Source: Myxococcales bacterium (GTDB lineage Bacteria > Myxococcota_A > Polyangia > Polyangiales > Houyiibacteriaceae). From it: 64,000 bases of DNA. The translations under genes were made by a program, and so were the position numbers. The stretch is taken from positions 320,066 to 384,065 of the forward strand of contig JAOTYL010000001.1 in NCBI GenBank assembly GCA_029861865.1, read 5' to 3'. Positions within the stretch are counted from its first letter, which is position 1. Every line of letters begins with the position of its first letter. Below the pieces are notes generated by a model. It saw nothing but the letters and a program-made list of their open reading frames with translations, did no database searches and was not told the DNA's origin. Shown here in pieces: positions 8,433-17,526 of the stretch.

Positions 8433-10184
8433 TTAGATGACGTCCCACCGATAGCCTTCGGCTTCGAAAGCGTCGTCGGCCAGTGCTTTGGCTAGCTCGT
8501 CATCGTTGTCGTCGATCCGGCGAAAGTTGTGCTTCATGCGCGATCGCGCTTTGTCTGTGAACATGCATACGATGTCGATTTCTCGTTGGGCACCTTCTTC
8601 GCCCTGGGTCTCGATCGAGTTGTTCACACGGCTCAACATGCATGCCAAGACAAAGAGGTCGATCATGATCTCGGCCAGCCGGTTACTTGCGAATTGCTTG
8701 CCGATGATTCCCTTGCCGTGCTTGCGTAGGATCCGGTCCACAGCGGTCGCCAAGTACCGCGTTTCCCTTTCGAAGAACGCAGCTTGATCCTTGAGCGCAG
8801 GGTGAAGCTTGGTGAACTTGTTCTTGTCGCCTCCAAATCCCGACACTAGGGTCGCTTGCTTTCGGGCGTAGTCAGACATTACGCCGAAGCCCTTGATCGG
8901 ATGATTGAAGATTCCTTTCATGGTGTGGCTGAGCTCTTGCAGCTGACTGGCCACATCATTCATTGCGGTGAGCGCGATGAACAGCCGCAGGACCTCGTTG
9001 GTGCCCTCAAAGATCCGATAGATGCGGCAATCGCGCACAATTCGCTCGTACGGGAACTCACGCATATAGCCGTTGCCACCCGCGATCTGCAAAGCCTCGT
9101 CCGCGGTGCGCCATGAGGATTCACTGGCAAAGACTTTGCTGATCGCTGCCTCGACCGCGTACTCCTTGCTTCCTTGGTCGATCAGGCCGGCGACCATATG
9201 GACCACGGACTCGGCCGCGTAGCAGTCGACGACCATTTGGGCGACTTTTTTCTTGATCAGGCCGAATTCGGAGATCGTCCTTCCGAATTGCTTGCGCTCG
9301 GTGGCGTGTTGCGTCGCGAGGTGGATCAACTGCTTCATCAATCCAACCGAGCTACCGCCGAGACCCGTCCGACCGTTGTTGAGGATCATCATGGCAACTT
9401 TGAAGCCTTGGCCGACCTCGCCAAGTACGTTCTCATGGGGTACGGCCACGCCGTCCAAATGAACCGTGGTTGTGGGATTTGATCTGAGACCCATCTTGTC
9501 TTCATGCGGTCCGATGCTGACGCCTTGCATATCGCGCGTGACGAGGAAGGCCGTCATCTTTCCGCGCCCGTCTTCCTGTTCTGTCTTGGCGAATATCGTG
9601 AAGAAGTCTGCGATGCCCCCATTGGTGATCCACAACTTACTCCCGTTGAGCACCCAGTGGTCGCCTTGTCGGACCGCGGTGGTCTGGATCGAAGCGGCGT
9701 CTGATCCTGCACCCGGCTCGGTCAGGCAGAATGCCGCGATCATCTCGCCAGTCACGAGCTTCGGGTAAAAGCGCTTCCTCTGCTCGTCGGTGCCGAAGAG
9801 CAAGAGTCCTCGCATTCCGATCGAACAGTGGGCACCGATGGTCACGGCGAGAGAGGCATCGTACTTCGAAACCTCCTGAAGCGCGCGGGAGTAGGCCATG
9901 CTTTTTAAACCCATCCCGCCGTGTTCCTCTGGAATCACCAGGCCGAACATGCCGAACTCGCCAAGCTCTTGGAGAAATGCCTGAGGCAGATCAGCCTCCC
10001 GATCCCACGTTCGGAAATCTTCCCGTCGAGGGGCCAATAAGCCTTCCAGCGCGCCCCCGACATCGTGCAAGGTATCCTTTTCGCCGGCCGCCATTTGCGG
10101 GAAGGGCAAGATCAGATCCTCTTCGATCTGGCCCATACAAAGCGAGCGCATAAAGCTGATGGTGCTCCGGTCTTCCACGTGCAT
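8433..10184 (-). CDS. Acyl-CoA dehydrogenase (VLCAD-like, long form)
   Basis: This is a full-length dehydrogenase of about 580 aa with all family landmarks: CLTEPGAGSDAASI (FAD-binding loop), KLWITNGGIADFFTIFAK, the C-terminal GGNGYMREFPYERIVRD and the catalytic-Glu motif RIFEGTNEVLRLFIAL. The extra ~170 residues after the core are typical of VLCAD/ACAD9-type enzymes that oxidise long-chain acyl-CoAs and pass electrons to ETF. The ORF opens at 10232; start codons at 10232, 10184 (MHVEDR) and 10151 (MRSLCM) are all possible and none has a strong ribosome-binding site, so 10184 is a compromise. Confidence 0.93.
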   Translation of the reverse strand: MHVEDRSTISFMRSLCMGQIEEDLILPFPQMAAGEKDTLHDVGGALEGLLAPRREDFRTWDREADLPQAFLQELGEFGMFGLVIPEEHGGMGLKSMAYSRALQEVSKYDASLAVTIGAHCSIGMRGLLLFGTDEQRKRFYPKLVTGEMIAAFCLTEPGAGSDAASIQTTAVRQGDHWVLNGSKLWITNGGIADFFTIFAKTEQEDGRGKMTAFLVTRDMQGVSIGPHEDKMGLRSNPTTTVHLDGVAVPHENVLGEVGQGFKVAMMILNNGRTGLGGSSVGLMKQLIHLATQHATERKQFGRTISEFGLIKKKVAQMVVDCYAAESVVHMVAGLIDQGSKEYAVEAAISKVFASESSWRTADEALQIAGGNGYMREFPYERIVRDCRIYRIFEGTNEVLRLFIALTAMNDVASQLQELSHTMKGIFNHPIKGFGVMSDYARKQATLVSGFGGDKNKFTKLHPALKDQAAFFERETRYLATAVDRILRKHGKGIIGKQFASNRLAEIMIDLFVLACMLSRVNNSIETQGEEGAQREIDIVCMFTDKARSRMKHNFRRIDDNDDELAKALADDAFEAEGYRWDVI

Positions 10185-10232
10185 GGCCGATGCAAGGCGA
10201 GTGCCAGGTTCGAGGGCTCTCCCAGGCTCCAT

Positions 10233-10549
10233 TTCTTAGGTCATCGTATTGAGAAAGGTCGCACGGATTGCGTCGCCAACGACGACTCGGTGCACCTTTT
10301 TCGCATGACCGCAGGCCGGCATTGCAGCCAAGCTCGCGCGCGTCGCAGTCGAGGACGCATATCCTTCCGCCGGACCTCGATTCTACTGATTGGGTGCGGT
10401 GGTGCTTCGCCGGATGAAGGGGATGTAATCTCGAAATGCACATGATCCTCTGACTTCTTTGCCCAGGCAAGGCGCAACGCATCGGTGTTTACGGGAATGA
10501 CCACAGTGCTCGTGCTGACCGGACCTCCCGAGCAGGCTAAATAGGAGGC
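10233..10549. other. Intergenic region, divergent promoters expected
   Basis: About 320-400 nt separate the divergent ACAD and mutase genes. I see no tRNA, repeat or convincing small gene. ORFs crossing it on the minus strand are shadows of the mutase gene. It presumably holds promoters for both sides. An AGGAGG at 10543-10548 lies unusually close to the GTG start of the mutase. Confidence 0.5.
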
Positions 10550-12259
10550 GTGGATGTAGTTGGCAGGGCTGAGCGGTGGTTGGCGGACGACCCAGATCCG
10601 GTGACGCGTCGCGAGCTCAAAGAGCTGCTCGACCGCAACGACATCGACGGCTTGCACGATCGCTTCGAGACTTCGCTCGCGTTTGGCACCGTCAGTTTCT
10701 GCGGGCCGCTCGGTCCGGGGCCGAACCGAATGAATCGCGTCACCGTCATCCGCGCGACCGCCGGTCTGTGTGCTTGGCTTCGCCAACAGCTTCCTAACGC
10801 TCTAGAGCGAGGCATTTGCGTGGGCTTCGGCGCACGCCGGATGAGTCGTGAGCTTGCAACCGACGCGGCAGGCGTGATCGCGGGCGCTGGCTTCCAAGTC
10901 TGGATGCTCGACGAGATACCCACTCCGCTCCTGGGCTTTTCGGTGTTGGAAACCGGCGCTGCGGCAGGCGTGATGATCACCGCGGATTATGGTCCTCCAG
11001 CCTACAACGGCTACAAGGTGTTTTGGGAGAACGGTGCGCAGATCGTCTCCCCGCACGACGAGGGGATCGTGCAAGAGATCGCTCGGATCGACAGCGTCAG
11101 TAGCATCCCCCGGTGGACGCGCCACGAAGCGATCTCTCAAGGACGCATGCAGGCCTTGACTGACCTAGTGGAGCGGTATCGCGAACGGGTCGGTGCACTG
11201 GTAGGTCCCCCCTCTGAAGCTCGCCGGCTTCCGATCGCCTACACGGCACTTCACGGCGTTGGAGATCGCCTGGTCCGGACGATCCTTGGCGCTGCCGGGT
11301 TTTCCGGTCTCCAAAGCGTGGCCTCGCAGGCGGAACCCGACGGCCGGTTTCCAACCGTCGACTTCCCCGATCCCGAAGAGCCCGCTGCCATGGCGAAGGT
11401 TTTCGCGCTGGCCAAACGAATCGGCGCGGAGCTCGTGCTCGCCAACGACCCCGACGCCGGTCGTCTGGCTGTCGCTGCCGCATCTGACGGGGGCTACGAA
11501 GTCCTCTCGGGAAACGATGTCGGCTGCATGCTAGCCGACGACCTGCTCGAGAAGACCGAAAGCCAGCCAAAGCGCCTCGTCATCTCCTCGATTCTAAGCC
11601 CGCCGCTGCTCGGAAAGATCGCAGAAGCTCACGGGGCACGGTGGGAGCAAACCCTCGTTGGCCACGGCTGGATCAATCATCGAGCGATCGAGGTCGAAGA
11701 GGAGGGCTACCGGTACATCATCGGTTACGACGACGCACTCGGGTATGGCGCAACAACGTTCGTTCGAGACAAGGACGGCATCAGTGCCGCGCTATTGGTT
11801 GCGGACTTTGCTGCTCGATGCAAAGCGCGAGGGAGCACGTTGCTCGGCCGGCGCGAGGCGATGTGGCGGCGGTATGGCCTCTATGTGAGCCGACAGATCC
11901 CGGAGAGCTTTGGGGGGGCTGATCCGAACGAGAAGATCGCCGCCGTGATGAGTCGTTACCGAGACGGGCTTCCCTCTCAGATCGCCGGTCTCGAAGTGGA
12001 AGCCTGCCTCGACGCGCTGAAGGGTGTTCGCATCTTGCCGGATAAGAGCGAGGCTCCGCTCGAGTTACCCGAAACCGACCTACTCATCTTCGAGCTCGAA
12101 GGAGGGCATCGCGTCATGCTGCGCCCGAGCGGAACCGAGCCAAAGCTTGAGTACCTGGTCGATGTCCGCATCGAGATCGCTCCCGAAGAAGAGGTAGACG
12201 CTGCCAGACAACGAGGCAACGCCCTGATCGACGAGATCGCTGCTGCTATTCGTGCGTGA
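10550..12259 (+). CDS. Phosphohexomutase-superfamily protein with degenerate active site
   Basis: The 569-aa protein has the four-domain architecture of alpha-D-phosphohexomutases (phosphoglucomutase/phosphomannomutase, PGM2-like length), ending in the intact phosphate-binding loop RPSGTEPK. The other three catalytic loops deviate. The phosphoserine loop TASHNP reads TADYGP, with Asp146 at the catalytic Ser position. The metal loop DPDADR reads DPDAGR (residues 300-305). The sugar-specificity loop FEEA reads YDDA (393-396). The N-terminal FGTxGxRG motif reads FGTVSFCG. Canonical mutase activity through a phosphoserine is therefore not expected; it may be a pseudoenzyme, phosphosugar sensor or altered enzyme. 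The GTG start is the only option after the stop at 10538, but its AGGAGG is only 1 nt away. Confidence 0.85.
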   Translation: MDVVGRAERWLADDPDPVTRRELKELLDRNDIDGLHDRFETSLAFGTVSFCGPLGPGPNRMNRVTVIRATAGLCAWLRQQLPNALERGICVGFGARRMSRELATDAAGVIAGAGFQVWMLDEIPTPLLGFSVLETGAAAGVMITADYGPPAYNGYKVFWENGAQIVSPHDEGIVQEIARIDSVSSIPRWTRHEAISQGRMQALTDLVERYRERVGALVGPPSEARRLPIAYTALHGVGDRLVRTILGAAGFSGLQSVASQAEPDGRFPTVDFPDPEEPAAMAKVFALAKRIGAELVLANDPDAGRLAVAAASDGGYEVLSGNDVGCMLADDLLEKTESQPKRLVISSILSPPLLGKIAEAHGARWEQTLVGHGWINHRAIEVEEEGYRYIIGYDDALGYGATTFVRDKDGISAALLVADFAARCKARGSTLLGRREAMWRRYGLYVSRQIPESFGGADPNEKIAAVMSRYRDGLPSQIAGLEVEACLDALKGVRILPDKSEAPLELPETDLLIFELEGGHRVMLRPSGTEPKLEYLVDVRIEIAPEEEVDAARQRGNALIDEIAAAIRA

Positions 12260-12338
12260 GCGGCCCTGCCCGGGATGGCGCCCCCTCGTTGGCCTCATCG
12301 CGATAGACTCCCACTCAACGACCAGGTAGGTTCACGAA

Positions 12339-13856
12339 ATGTCACGCAGAGTTCGTACCGCAATCGTGGGGGCCGGGTTTGGTGGTGTGGCTGCCGCCCA
12401 TGCACTCCTGAAACACGGACAGGATGACTTCGTGATGTTAGAGCGAGGTGACCGCGCTGGAGGGGTGTGGCGCGCCAACACCTATCCGGGGATCACGTGC
12501 GACGTGCCATCCCATGTCTACTCGCTTTCGTTCGCTCCGAATCCGCGCTGGACGCGGCGATTTTCGTCCGGCGAAGAGATTCAGGCGTACCTGCTGGATG
12601 TCATGCGTCAGTTTGACCTAGACAAGCACCTTCGACTGAATGCAGATGTCGTCCGTGCGACCTTCGATGATGCATCAGGGAGGTGGCGACTAGAGCTTGG
12701 CGACGGAGACACCATTGACGCCGAAGTCTTAATTAGTGCATGCGGTCAGCTTACGCGCCCCAGCGTTCCCAAGCTGCCCGGCCTCGACACGTTTCGAGGC
12801 GAGTGGTTTCACTCCGCCAACTGGCCACCACGAAAGGAACTCGACGGGACCCGGGTTGCGGTCGTGGGCACCGGGGCAAGTGCCATTCAGTTCGCGCCGG
12901 CGATCGCGCCGGTGGTAGAGCACATGACGATCTTCCAGCGCTCGGCTCCGTGGGTGGTGGCCAAGCTCGATACGGAATATGGGCGAGCGATTCGGTGGCT
13001 CTACGCGCGTTTCCCGCGGCTTCAGCGGTTCGCGCGGTGGTTCTGGCAGGCGCAGCTCGAAGCTCTGGTCCCTGTGTTTACGCGCCAACCGCCGCTGCGA
13101 GCCAGGATCATAAGCGCGGTCTTTCGCCGGCTGGCCGCGTTCCAGCGGTTCGTACAGCTTCGCGGCAACCGCCAGTTGATCAAAGTAGCCACGCCGGACT
13201 ATCCACTCGGCTGCAAACGCGCCCTCCTCACCTCGAACTGGTATCCGACCCTGCTTCGAAAGAACGTCGATCTATGCACGTCACCGATCCAGGAGATCGT
13301 GCCCGATGGAGTGGTCACCAAGGACGGCAGGCATCACGAGGTCGATACGATCGTCTTCGGCACGGGATTTACGGCCACGGAATTCCTCGCGCCAATGCAA
13401 GTGTTCGGCCGTGGCGGCGTGTCGATTCGAGACGTGTGGAAGGATGGCGCCGAGGCGTTTCTGGGTATCACCGTGCCCGAGTTTCCAAACCTCTTCATGT
13501 TGTATGGCCCAAACACCAATCACGGCACCGGCTCGGCCGTCGAGCTGATCGAGGTGCAGGCGAGATACACGGCGCAAGCGGTCAGTCTGCTCGCGAACGA
13601 TCAGGCGAAACAACTCGAGGTTCGGCGCGAGGCGCACGACACATTCAAGCAAGAGCTCGAGGGACGCCTCAAAGACAGCGTTTGGGCGGGCTGCACCAGT
13701 TGGTACGTCACCGAAACAGGTCGCATCACCAACAACTGGCCGGGCACTCCCGAGGAGTACCGCCAACGCGCCGGCCAGTTGAACGTGGCGGACTATTGGA
13801 CCGAGGCGCCCGTCCGACGAGCTGCGCCAGAGCCCATGACGGCGACCGTACTGTAA
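12339..13856 (+). CDS. Flavin-containing monooxygenase, Baeyer-Villiger type
   Basis: The 505-aa protein has an FAD Rossmann motif at residues 11-16 (GAGFGG), an NADPH-binding second Rossmann site (VVGTGASAIQ, about 175-185) and between them FRGEWFHSANWP (152-163), which fits the Baeyer-Villiger fingerprint FxGxxxHxxxWP. GVWRANTYPG is also typical. Such enzymes insert oxygen into ketones or oxidise S/N atoms using NADPH and O2. The gene stands alone between the mutase and a convergent patatin gene; the substrate is unknown. Confidence 0.93.
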   Translation: MSRRVRTAIVGAGFGGVAAAHALLKHGQDDFVMLERGDRAGGVWRANTYPGITCDVPSHVYSLSFAPNPRWTRRFSSGEEIQAYLLDVMRQFDLDKHLRLNADVVRATFDDASGRWRLELGDGDTIDAEVLISACGQLTRPSVPKLPGLDTFRGEWFHSANWPPRKELDGTRVAVVGTGASAIQFAPAIAPVVEHMTIFQRSAPWVVAKLDTEYGRAIRWLYARFPRLQRFARWFWQAQLEALVPVFTRQPPLRARIISAVFRRLAAFQRFVQLRGNRQLIKVATPDYPLGCKRALLTSNWYPTLLRKNVDLCTSPIQEIVPDGVVTKDGRHHEVDTIVFGTGFTATEFLAPMQVFGRGGVSIRDVWKDGAEAFLGITVPEFPNLFMLYGPNTNHGTGSAVELIEVQARYTAQAVSLLANDQAKQLEVRREAHDTFKQELEGRLKDSVWAGCTSWYVTETGRITNNWPGTPEEYRQRAGQLNVADYWTEAPVRRAAPEPMTATVL

Positions 13857-13881
13857 TGCGCGCCCATACCCTCAAGTATTG

Positions 13882-15084
13882 CTAGCCGGAACCGTCTGGA
13901 AAAAAGCCGAGGATCTCGTGCTCGCGAGCAAGTGCATCGCGCTTTCCGAGCTCGATGAGCTGACTCGCGTGCTCGCCATCAAACATGATGAAAGAAAGCA
14001 AGTCCGCCTCGACGGTCGTTCGGGCTGACGCGCTCATCCTGAACAACAAGCGTGGCAAGGACGTTCGCGGAAGCTTCTTCACATGGGCAGATGTGATGTC
14101 CCCGATGTTTTCCGACGGATGAAAGACCAGCGTGCGCAGGTGCCGATACGTTTGTCCCCGCGTTTCCTGCAACACGTGCACGACGCGGTCCATTTCTGCT
14201 TGGTCGAGCGATGATTCGAGGGTGGTCCAAAGGCGATTCAGCCGATCCAGAACGCCAAGGTCGTAATCGAGTGGGTCGAGCAGCAACGCATTGAGCACTT
14301 TGCCGGCCAGGAAGACGACGTTCGGATACGCCTGTGCCGGCGGCAGAGAGACTCGGTTGTCGCGGGACACGAAATCTCCCCCACGGTAAAGGGCAGAAAT
14401 GACCACCAGGCGAGTGGCTCCCGTCCGAATTGCGGGTGCGAGTGGCGTATTGAAGCGCAAGCCTCCATCACAATAATAGGCATCCTCCACCTTGCGCGCC
14501 GGAAACAAGATTGGAAGGGCCGCCGACGCGAGGACGTGTGAGCAATCGATCTGGGTCACGCGCGCGCGGCGCCTCGGGTCGCGTGACGGTTTGAAATTCG
14601 CCTCGGGGGAAAGCTCGGCAAACATGGTCGTGCGGCCGGTGGCGATTTGCAGCGCGGCTACCACCAAGGCGTGAACGATATCCTGCTGCACATTGGTATG
14701 CAGTCGTGCGAACGGAATCTCGCGCTCTACGAGATCTTCCAGCGCCTTAGGATCCAGGAGAGAGCGACCCCATTCATCACCGTCGCGCCTGGAGCGCAAC
14801 AAGCGAGGGGGACGAATCCGTAGGTGGTCGTGCAGATTGAGTGCGCGCCACTTCGCCAAAAGCCCCTGGACCTTCATATCCGCCTGATCGGCATGTGCTG
14901 CAAGCCAGGTTGCGTTGATCGCTCCAACCGAGGTGCCCGTGAAGATCGAAAACGGTGCATGCTCGCCGTGGCGTCCCGCGAGCACCTCTACGATACCGGC
15001 AACGACCCCTGCCTCGTAGGCACCGCGTGCGCCACCTCCCGAAAGAACCACTGCCGTTCGCGGCGGATGATCGTTGGTCGCCAT
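13882..15084 (-). CDS. Patatin-like phospholipase
   Basis: The 400-aa protein has the complete patatin catalytic dyad: oxyanion loop GGGARG (16-21), nucleophile elbow GTSVG with Ser52, and the DGG motif in YYCDGGLRFN. No signal peptide or membrane span is visible, so it is likely a cytoplasmic lipid acyl hydrolase. The C-terminal ~150 residues (with VHVLQETRGQTYRHLRTLVF) resemble the extension found in bacterial RssA/patatin proteins. It is followed on the same strand by nothing, and converges with the monooxygenase gene. Confidence 0.93.
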   Translation of the reverse strand: MATNDHPPRTAVVLSGGGARGAYEAGVVAGIVEVLAGRHGEHAPFSIFTGTSVGAINATWLAAHADQADMKVQGLLAKWRALNLHDHLRIRPPRLLRSRRDGDEWGRSLLDPKALEDLVEREIPFARLHTNVQQDIVHALVVAALQIATGRTTMFAELSPEANFKPSRDPRRRARVTQIDCSHVLASAALPILFPARKVEDAYYCDGGLRFNTPLAPAIRTGATRLVVISALYRGGDFVSRDNRVSLPPAQAYPNVVFLAGKVLNALLLDPLDYDLGVLDRLNRLWTTLESSLDQAEMDRVVHVLQETRGQTYRHLRTLVFHPSENIGDITSAHVKKLPRTSLPRLLFRMSASARTTVEADLLSFIMFDGEHASQLIELGKRDALAREHEILGFFPDGSG

Positions 15085-15196
15085 TTCGACTACTGTGGAT
15101 TAAGTCCGGGTCGAAAGTCGAGATATTGCGTTTGCAGCTGCGTTGTCGAACCCGATTGCAACCTGTAGGAGACTCGCGAGCACAGGTTCTAGATGT

Positions 15197-15652
15197 TCAT
15201 GACGTTTCTGACTCGCGTTTCTGCTCGCGCGAGACCAGTTGTGCGAGGTCGGTGAGCTCTTGGGCCATCCACTCTACCATGTCGTCGAACGCAATGATCC
15301 CCTGCAGCCGACCCTCGGCGTCGACCACTGGGATGCGCCGCACTCCTCGTGCGCGCATCTTTTTGCGCACGTCGTACATCCATTCGGTATCGCGTGCCGT
15401 CACCAGCCCTTCACTCATGACTTGACTCACCTGCATGGTCTCGAGGTCGCTGGGAGCTTCGGCCATGCCTTTCACGACCAGGTCTCGGTCGGTGACCAAC
15501 GCAATGGGAACCCGATCGGTGCCCCGCTCCTCCACGACCACGAGGCAACCCACGTGATGCTTCTTCATCAAACGAGCCGCCTCCAAGACGGTCTCGTCTG
15601 GACGGATGATGTAGACGGTTCGGTTACAAAGCTCGCCAGCGGTCATGGTCAA
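15197..15652 (-). CDS. CBS-pair domain protein
   Basis: This 151-aa protein consists of two CBS motifs (VYIIRPDETVLEAARLM... and LVTARDTEWMYDVRKKM...) ending in TDRDLV and GIIAFDDMV, with a short C-terminal helix. Free-standing CBS pairs bind adenosine nucleotides and usually regulate partner proteins. The ATG at 15652 and a second at 15646 are both plausible. The patatin gene lies 112 nt downstream on the same strand, so co-transcription is possible. Confidence 0.9.
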   Translation of the reverse strand: MTMTAGELCNRTVYIIRPDETVLEAARLMKKHHVGCLVVVEERGTDRVPIALVTDRDLVVKGMAEAPSDLETMQVSQVMSEGLVTARDTEWMYDVRKKMRARGVRRIPVVDAEGRLQGIIAFDDMVEWMAQELTDLAQLVSREQKRESETS

Positions 15653-15711
15653 TTCTTTCTAGTCGAGTCTTGCGAGTCTAACATCCTGCGCTACTTCTTG
15701 GCCATGCCGCG

Positions 15712-16356
15712 GTGGTGCAAACAGTGAACGAGACGCAAGCAGCCGCTACTGCAGACCGAAAAGGAACCTCGCGGTGGTTTCGGATCGGATTATGGCTCGT
15801 CGTGATCACGATGGCCTACAACGTGATGGAGGCGGCTATCGCTCTGTGGGTCGGAACGGAGTCCGAAAGCATTGCATTAGTTGGCTTCGGCCTCGATAGC
15901 ATCATCGAAACCATCGCCGCCGGGTTGCTGTTGTGGCGACTCGCGGTGGAAACGCGTGGAGCAGACAGCGAAACAATCGAACGCACAGAACATCGAGTAC
16001 ACCAGTTCGTAGGCGTCACGTTTATCGCGCTTGCCGTCTACGTCACGTTTCAAGCAAGCTGGACACTTTGGAAACTGGAGCCTCCGAGCGAAAGCGTCAT
16101 CGGAATCGTACTTGCGTTGGCTTCGCTCGTGATCATGCCACTCGTTGCGTGGGGCAAGCTCCGTGCGGCTCGTGAGATCGGCAGCGCAGCTCTACGCGCA
16201 GAAGCGAAAGAAACCCTTGCGTGCTCGTACCTCTCGTTCACGCTTCTGCTGGGGCTCACGGCCAACGCCATCGCCGGTTGGTGGTGGGCCGATCCGATCG
16301 CCGCGCTTCTCATGGTGCCGTGGCTCGTGAAAGAGGGCCGCGAGGCACTCGTTTAG
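15712..16356 (+). CDS. CDF-fold cation transporter-like protein lacking usual metal ligands
   Basis: This 214-aa protein has six hydrophobic segments arranged as in cation diffusion facilitators, with ALVGFGLDSIIE in helix 2 and LRAEAKETLACSYLS in helix 5. The zinc-site HxxxD pairs of CDF proteins are replaced by GxxxD in helix 2 and ExxxC in helix 5, and the C-terminal cytoplasmic metallochaperone-like domain is absent. It could move a different ion or a soft metal through Cys and acidic ligands; the substrate is unknown. A GTG start at 15712 is used; another GTG follows at 15715. Confidence 0.75.
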   Translation: MVQTVNETQAAATADRKGTSRWFRIGLWLVVITMAYNVMEAAIALWVGTESESIALVGFGLDSIIETIAAGLLLWRLAVETRGADSETIERTEHRVHQFVGVTFIALAVYVTFQASWTLWKLEPPSESVIGIVLALASLVIMPLVAWGKLRAAREIGSAALRAEAKETLACSYLSFTLLLGLTANAIAGWWWADPIAALLMVPWLVKEGREALV

Positions 16357-16541
16357 CGTGAGGCGCCGCGGCGCCTCCCCAAGAACCGGGGCACCCGTTG
16401 GCAGTATGCATCGTACGCCTCTCCGTACTGCTTGCGAAGCCAAGGTTCCTCGGTGAATGGCGTGAGCGCGAACCATGCCATCGCGGGAATGCAAAGGATC
16501 CACGCACGAAGAGAGTTGCGTCCTGGCGCCCAGTCGACGAC
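16353..16541 (-). pseudogene. C-terminal remnant of isoprenylcysteine/phospholipid methyltransferase-family gene
   Basis: Read on the minus strand, about 62 codons encode a hydrophobic helix (WILCIPAMAWFALTPF) followed by EEPWLRKQYGEAYDAYCQ and RVPRFLG, ending at TAA. EE..L...YGE.Y..Y...VPRF is the hallmark C-terminus of ICMT/PEMT-type membrane methyltransferases. The N-terminal part is absent: directly upstream and in the same frame lies the stop codon of the alpha/beta hydrolase gene. No start codon or ribosome-binding site serves the fragment, so it is a truncated relic. Its stop overlaps the end of the CDF-like gene, and a perfect 18-bp palindrome (GAGGCGCCG/CGGCGCCTC, 16360-16377) lies near its 3' end. 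Confidence 0.75.
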
Positions 16542-17471
16542 TTAGCGGGAGACGGAACGAAGCATTTGCTTCCGTGATATCTTGATCCGGGCGGGCCTGG
16601 TGGATTCGATGAACTCCGTGAGCGAGGCGACGAAGCGATCAGGAGCTTCGCAATGCGGATAATGTCCAACCCCATCGATGATTTCGAGCCAGCTCCCTGG
16701 GATTGCCTCATGGGCTGCATACGCGTGCTCCACCGGGATGATTCGATCTTCCTCGCCCCAGATGATGAGCGTAGGCATCTGTGCCGCTAGGTGCAGCTTG
16801 CTGATTGCACTCACAGCTTGGCCGCGCGGGTCGATCACTGCGCGCAAGGTTCGCAAAAACGCGCGACGCGTCTCGACCTCGCCGAGCGAGGAGTAACTCC
16901 GCCAGAGCTCGGCGACTACAGGCGCGTTCTCGAGCTTCTTCCGTAGCGCCAGGCGACCGATCGATTCGACGATGCTTCGAACGGGTGGTGCGCAGGCCAA
17001 TAACAGTGCTGCTTCGGACCCGGGAAGAGTGAGCAGCCGTAGGAGTGGGTTGACTTCGGGCCCAAGTCCGCCCGCATCGACCAACACCATCCGCTCACAG
17101 CGCTCCGGATACTGATAAGCAAACTGCATCGCGATCCCACCGCCATAAGACTGACCGACCACGGTGGCCCTTTTGTATCCCAGCGCAACCATCAGATCGC
17201 GTAGCATCGATGCGAACGCCCCAAGCGAGTAGTCTCCTTGTGATTTGTCGGACGCGCCGTGACCCAGTAGATCCGGAGCCAACACGGTGAAGCGCTCGCT
17301 CAACGCGGGCATGACCTGCTTCCAAGTCGTTGCGCTGCCGGCCATACCGTGAATCAGAAGCACCAGTGGGCCTTTGCCTCCGAGTCGATACTTTACGCTC
17401 CTACCGTGGATGATGAGCTCTTGCCGTTCCATCGCAAACAGGTTTGTGTCACACGGGGCCTGGCCATTCAA
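16542..17471 (-). CDS. Alpha/beta hydrolase
   Basis: The 309-aa protein has the full catalytic triad of the alpha/beta fold: Ser108 in GQSYGG, Asp in GEEDRIIP and His in GVGHYPH, with an oxyanion HGMAGS. It resembles carboxylesterase/epoxide-hydrolase-like enzymes of unknown substrate. A later ATG (MERQEL, 17432) may be the real start and would remove 13 poorly conserved residues. The C-terminus is basic (RKQMLRSVSR) and its frame reads straight into the methyltransferase remnant after the TAA. Confidence 0.9.
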   Translation of the reverse strand: MNGQAPCDTNLFAMERQELIIHGRSVKYRLGGKGPLVLLIHGMAGSATTWKQVMPALSERFTVLAPDLLGHGASDKSQGDYSLGAFASMLRDLMVALGYKRATVVGQSYGGGIAMQFAYQYPERCERMVLVDAGGLGPEVNPLLRLLTLPGSEAALLLACAPPVRSIVESIGRLALRKKLENAPVVAELWRSYSSLGEVETRRAFLRTLRAVIDPRGQAVSAISKLHLAAQMPTLIIWGEEDRIIPVEHAYAAHEAIPGSWLEIIDGVGHYPHCEAPDRFVASLTEFIESTRPARIKISRKQMLRSVSR

Positions 17472-17526
17472 CTAGACTGATACCATTCTCGACTGTCGGC
17501 TTAGTATCAGTCAAGGAGGTGCACCC

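Noticed and set aside
10241-10786. 181-aa minus-strand ORF covering the intergenic region before the mutase
   Set aside because: Half of it is antisense to the mutase; no ribosome-binding site or motif supports it.
12740-13885. 381-aa ORF in another frame of the monooxygenase gene
   Set aside because: Out-of-frame shadow; the in-frame protein has the FAD, NADPH and Baeyer-Villiger motifs.
16360-16377. Perfect 18-bp palindrome as a stand-alone terminator
   Set aside because: No T tract and it lies partly within the methyltransferase remnant; could be chance in GC-rich sequence, so only mentioned with the remnant.
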